Source: Syntrophaceae bacterium (GTDB taxonomy: Bacteria > Desulfobacterota > Syntrophia > Syntrophales > UBA5619). Taken from it: a stretch of 13,857 nucleotides of DNA. The translations under genes were made by a program, and so were the position numbers. Below are positions 13,560-13,857 of this stretch, in pieces (positions within the stretch are counted from its first letter, which is position 1; every line of letters starts with the position of its first letter). The notes beneath the pieces are model-generated. The model ran no database searches. It saw nothing but the letters and a program-made list of their open reading frames with translations, and was not told where the DNA came from. The stretch spans positions 749 to 14,605 of the forward strand of contig JAHFBU010000012.1 in the NCBI GenBank assembly GCA_023249795.1, written 5' to 3'.

Positions 13560-13857
13560 TCAACCCTGTTTTTCCAGCAGTTCCCCCAGCGCGACCTGGA
13601 CCCGCTCAAAGACCCCGTCCCAGTTTCCGGGATCGGACTGCCTGAACAGCCTCATCGTCGGATACCACGGACTGTCATCACGGCCCAAAAGCCAGCGCCA
13701 GTCCGGTGAAAACGGCAGCAGCACCCAGACCGGGATTCCGAGGGCTCCGGCCAGGTGCGCCGGGGCCGAATCCACGGTTACCACCAGATCGAGTTGGGTC
13801 ATGATCCCGGCCGACTCCCCGAAGTCCCCGATCACCCCGCCCAGATCCCGGACCCGG
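13560..13857 (-). CDS. Glycosyltransferase-like protein (GT9/TPR-O-GlcNAc-transferase-like C-terminus), partial
   Basis: The frame is open to the window edge, so only the last 98 residues are seen. 'LDLVVTVDSAPAHLAGALGIPVWVLLPFSPDWRWL' (about residues 21-55 of the fragment) corresponds to the nucleotide-sugar-binding C-terminal half of GT-B glycosyltransferases. The pattern 'D-S/T-A-x-A-H-L-A-G-A-L-G-x-P-V-W' is shared by heptosyltransferase-like GT9 enzymes and by bacterial TPR proteins with a C-terminal glycosyltransferase-like domain. 'DSPWYPTMRLFRQ' and 'GNWDGVFERVQVAL' after it resemble the TPR-linked group most. Whether a TPR region precedes it cannot be seen, and acceptor and sugar are unknown. 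nadK begins 76 bases after its stop, so it may be upstream in the same operon. Confidence 0.75.
   Translation of the reverse strand, partial: RVRDLGGVIGDFGESAGIMTQLDLVVTVDSAPAHLAGALGIPVWVLLPFSPDWRWLLGRDDSPWYPTMRLFRQSDPGNWDGVFERVQVALGELLEKQG

Noticed and set aside
13484..13609. Possible 42-residue N-terminal extension of NAD kinase
   Set aside because: It overlaps the end of the upstream gene, does not resemble NAD kinases, and AAGGG is well placed for the ATG at 13483.
1..13857. CRISPR array, toxin-antitoxin, phage or defence island
   Set aside because: No regularly spaced repeats, no paired small toxin-like genes and no nuclease, integrase or transposase motifs were found on either strand.

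Overview
The window is a stretch of bacterial chromosome carrying almost only core genes, bounded by two partial accessory-type genes. The base composition is GC-rich. The gene content suggests a Desulfobacterota (deltaproteobacterial) genome, probably near the Syntrophales: trpS-scpA-scpB-rluB in one operon, a 'Methanosarcina-type' SerC beside SerA, and a short ArgA-like acetyltransferase. That placement is inference from gene style and order; no 16S or other marker is present.

Layout. Positions 1-264 hold the 3' end of an RCC1-repeat gene. A 274-base gap with clustered palindromes and a good sigma-70-type promoter leads into a plus-strand block: serC (539-1666), serA (1695-3278) and purA (3323-4621), giving two steps of serine synthesis and the committed step to AMP. 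A separate tRNA-Lys(TTT) gene with its own promoter follows (4709-4785). It ends in a very strong hairpin terminator (4797-4832) that also sits at the convergent end of the next operon.

Everything from 4849 to the end is on the minus strand. In transcription order the first block runs off the right edge inward: a glycosyltransferase-like gene (partial), nadK, recN, an ArgA-like GNAT gene and mltA. nadK-recN overlap and recN-GNAT-mltA are tightly spaced. A 328-base intergenic region follows, then a monocistronic HU gene with its own terminator. Last comes trpS (clear promoter at 8358-8386), scpA overlapping it by 11 bases, scpB, and the RluB-family pseudouridine synthase gene. ScpA and ScpB are the kleisin and winged-helix partners of bacterial condensin (SMC).

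I see no CRISPR array, toxin-antitoxin module, phage gene, transposase or recognisable defence system, and no novel multi-gene system. The most unusual structure is a 126-base non-coding element with terminal inverted repeats and an internal hairpin, inserted exactly between scpA and scpB (6419-6544). It looks like a MITE/REP-type dispersed repeat and is the best candidate for follow-up. Lesser points are the near-identical DNA repeats in the RCC1 gene, the palindromes before serC, a disordered tail on ScpB, and the start-codon choice for trpS.
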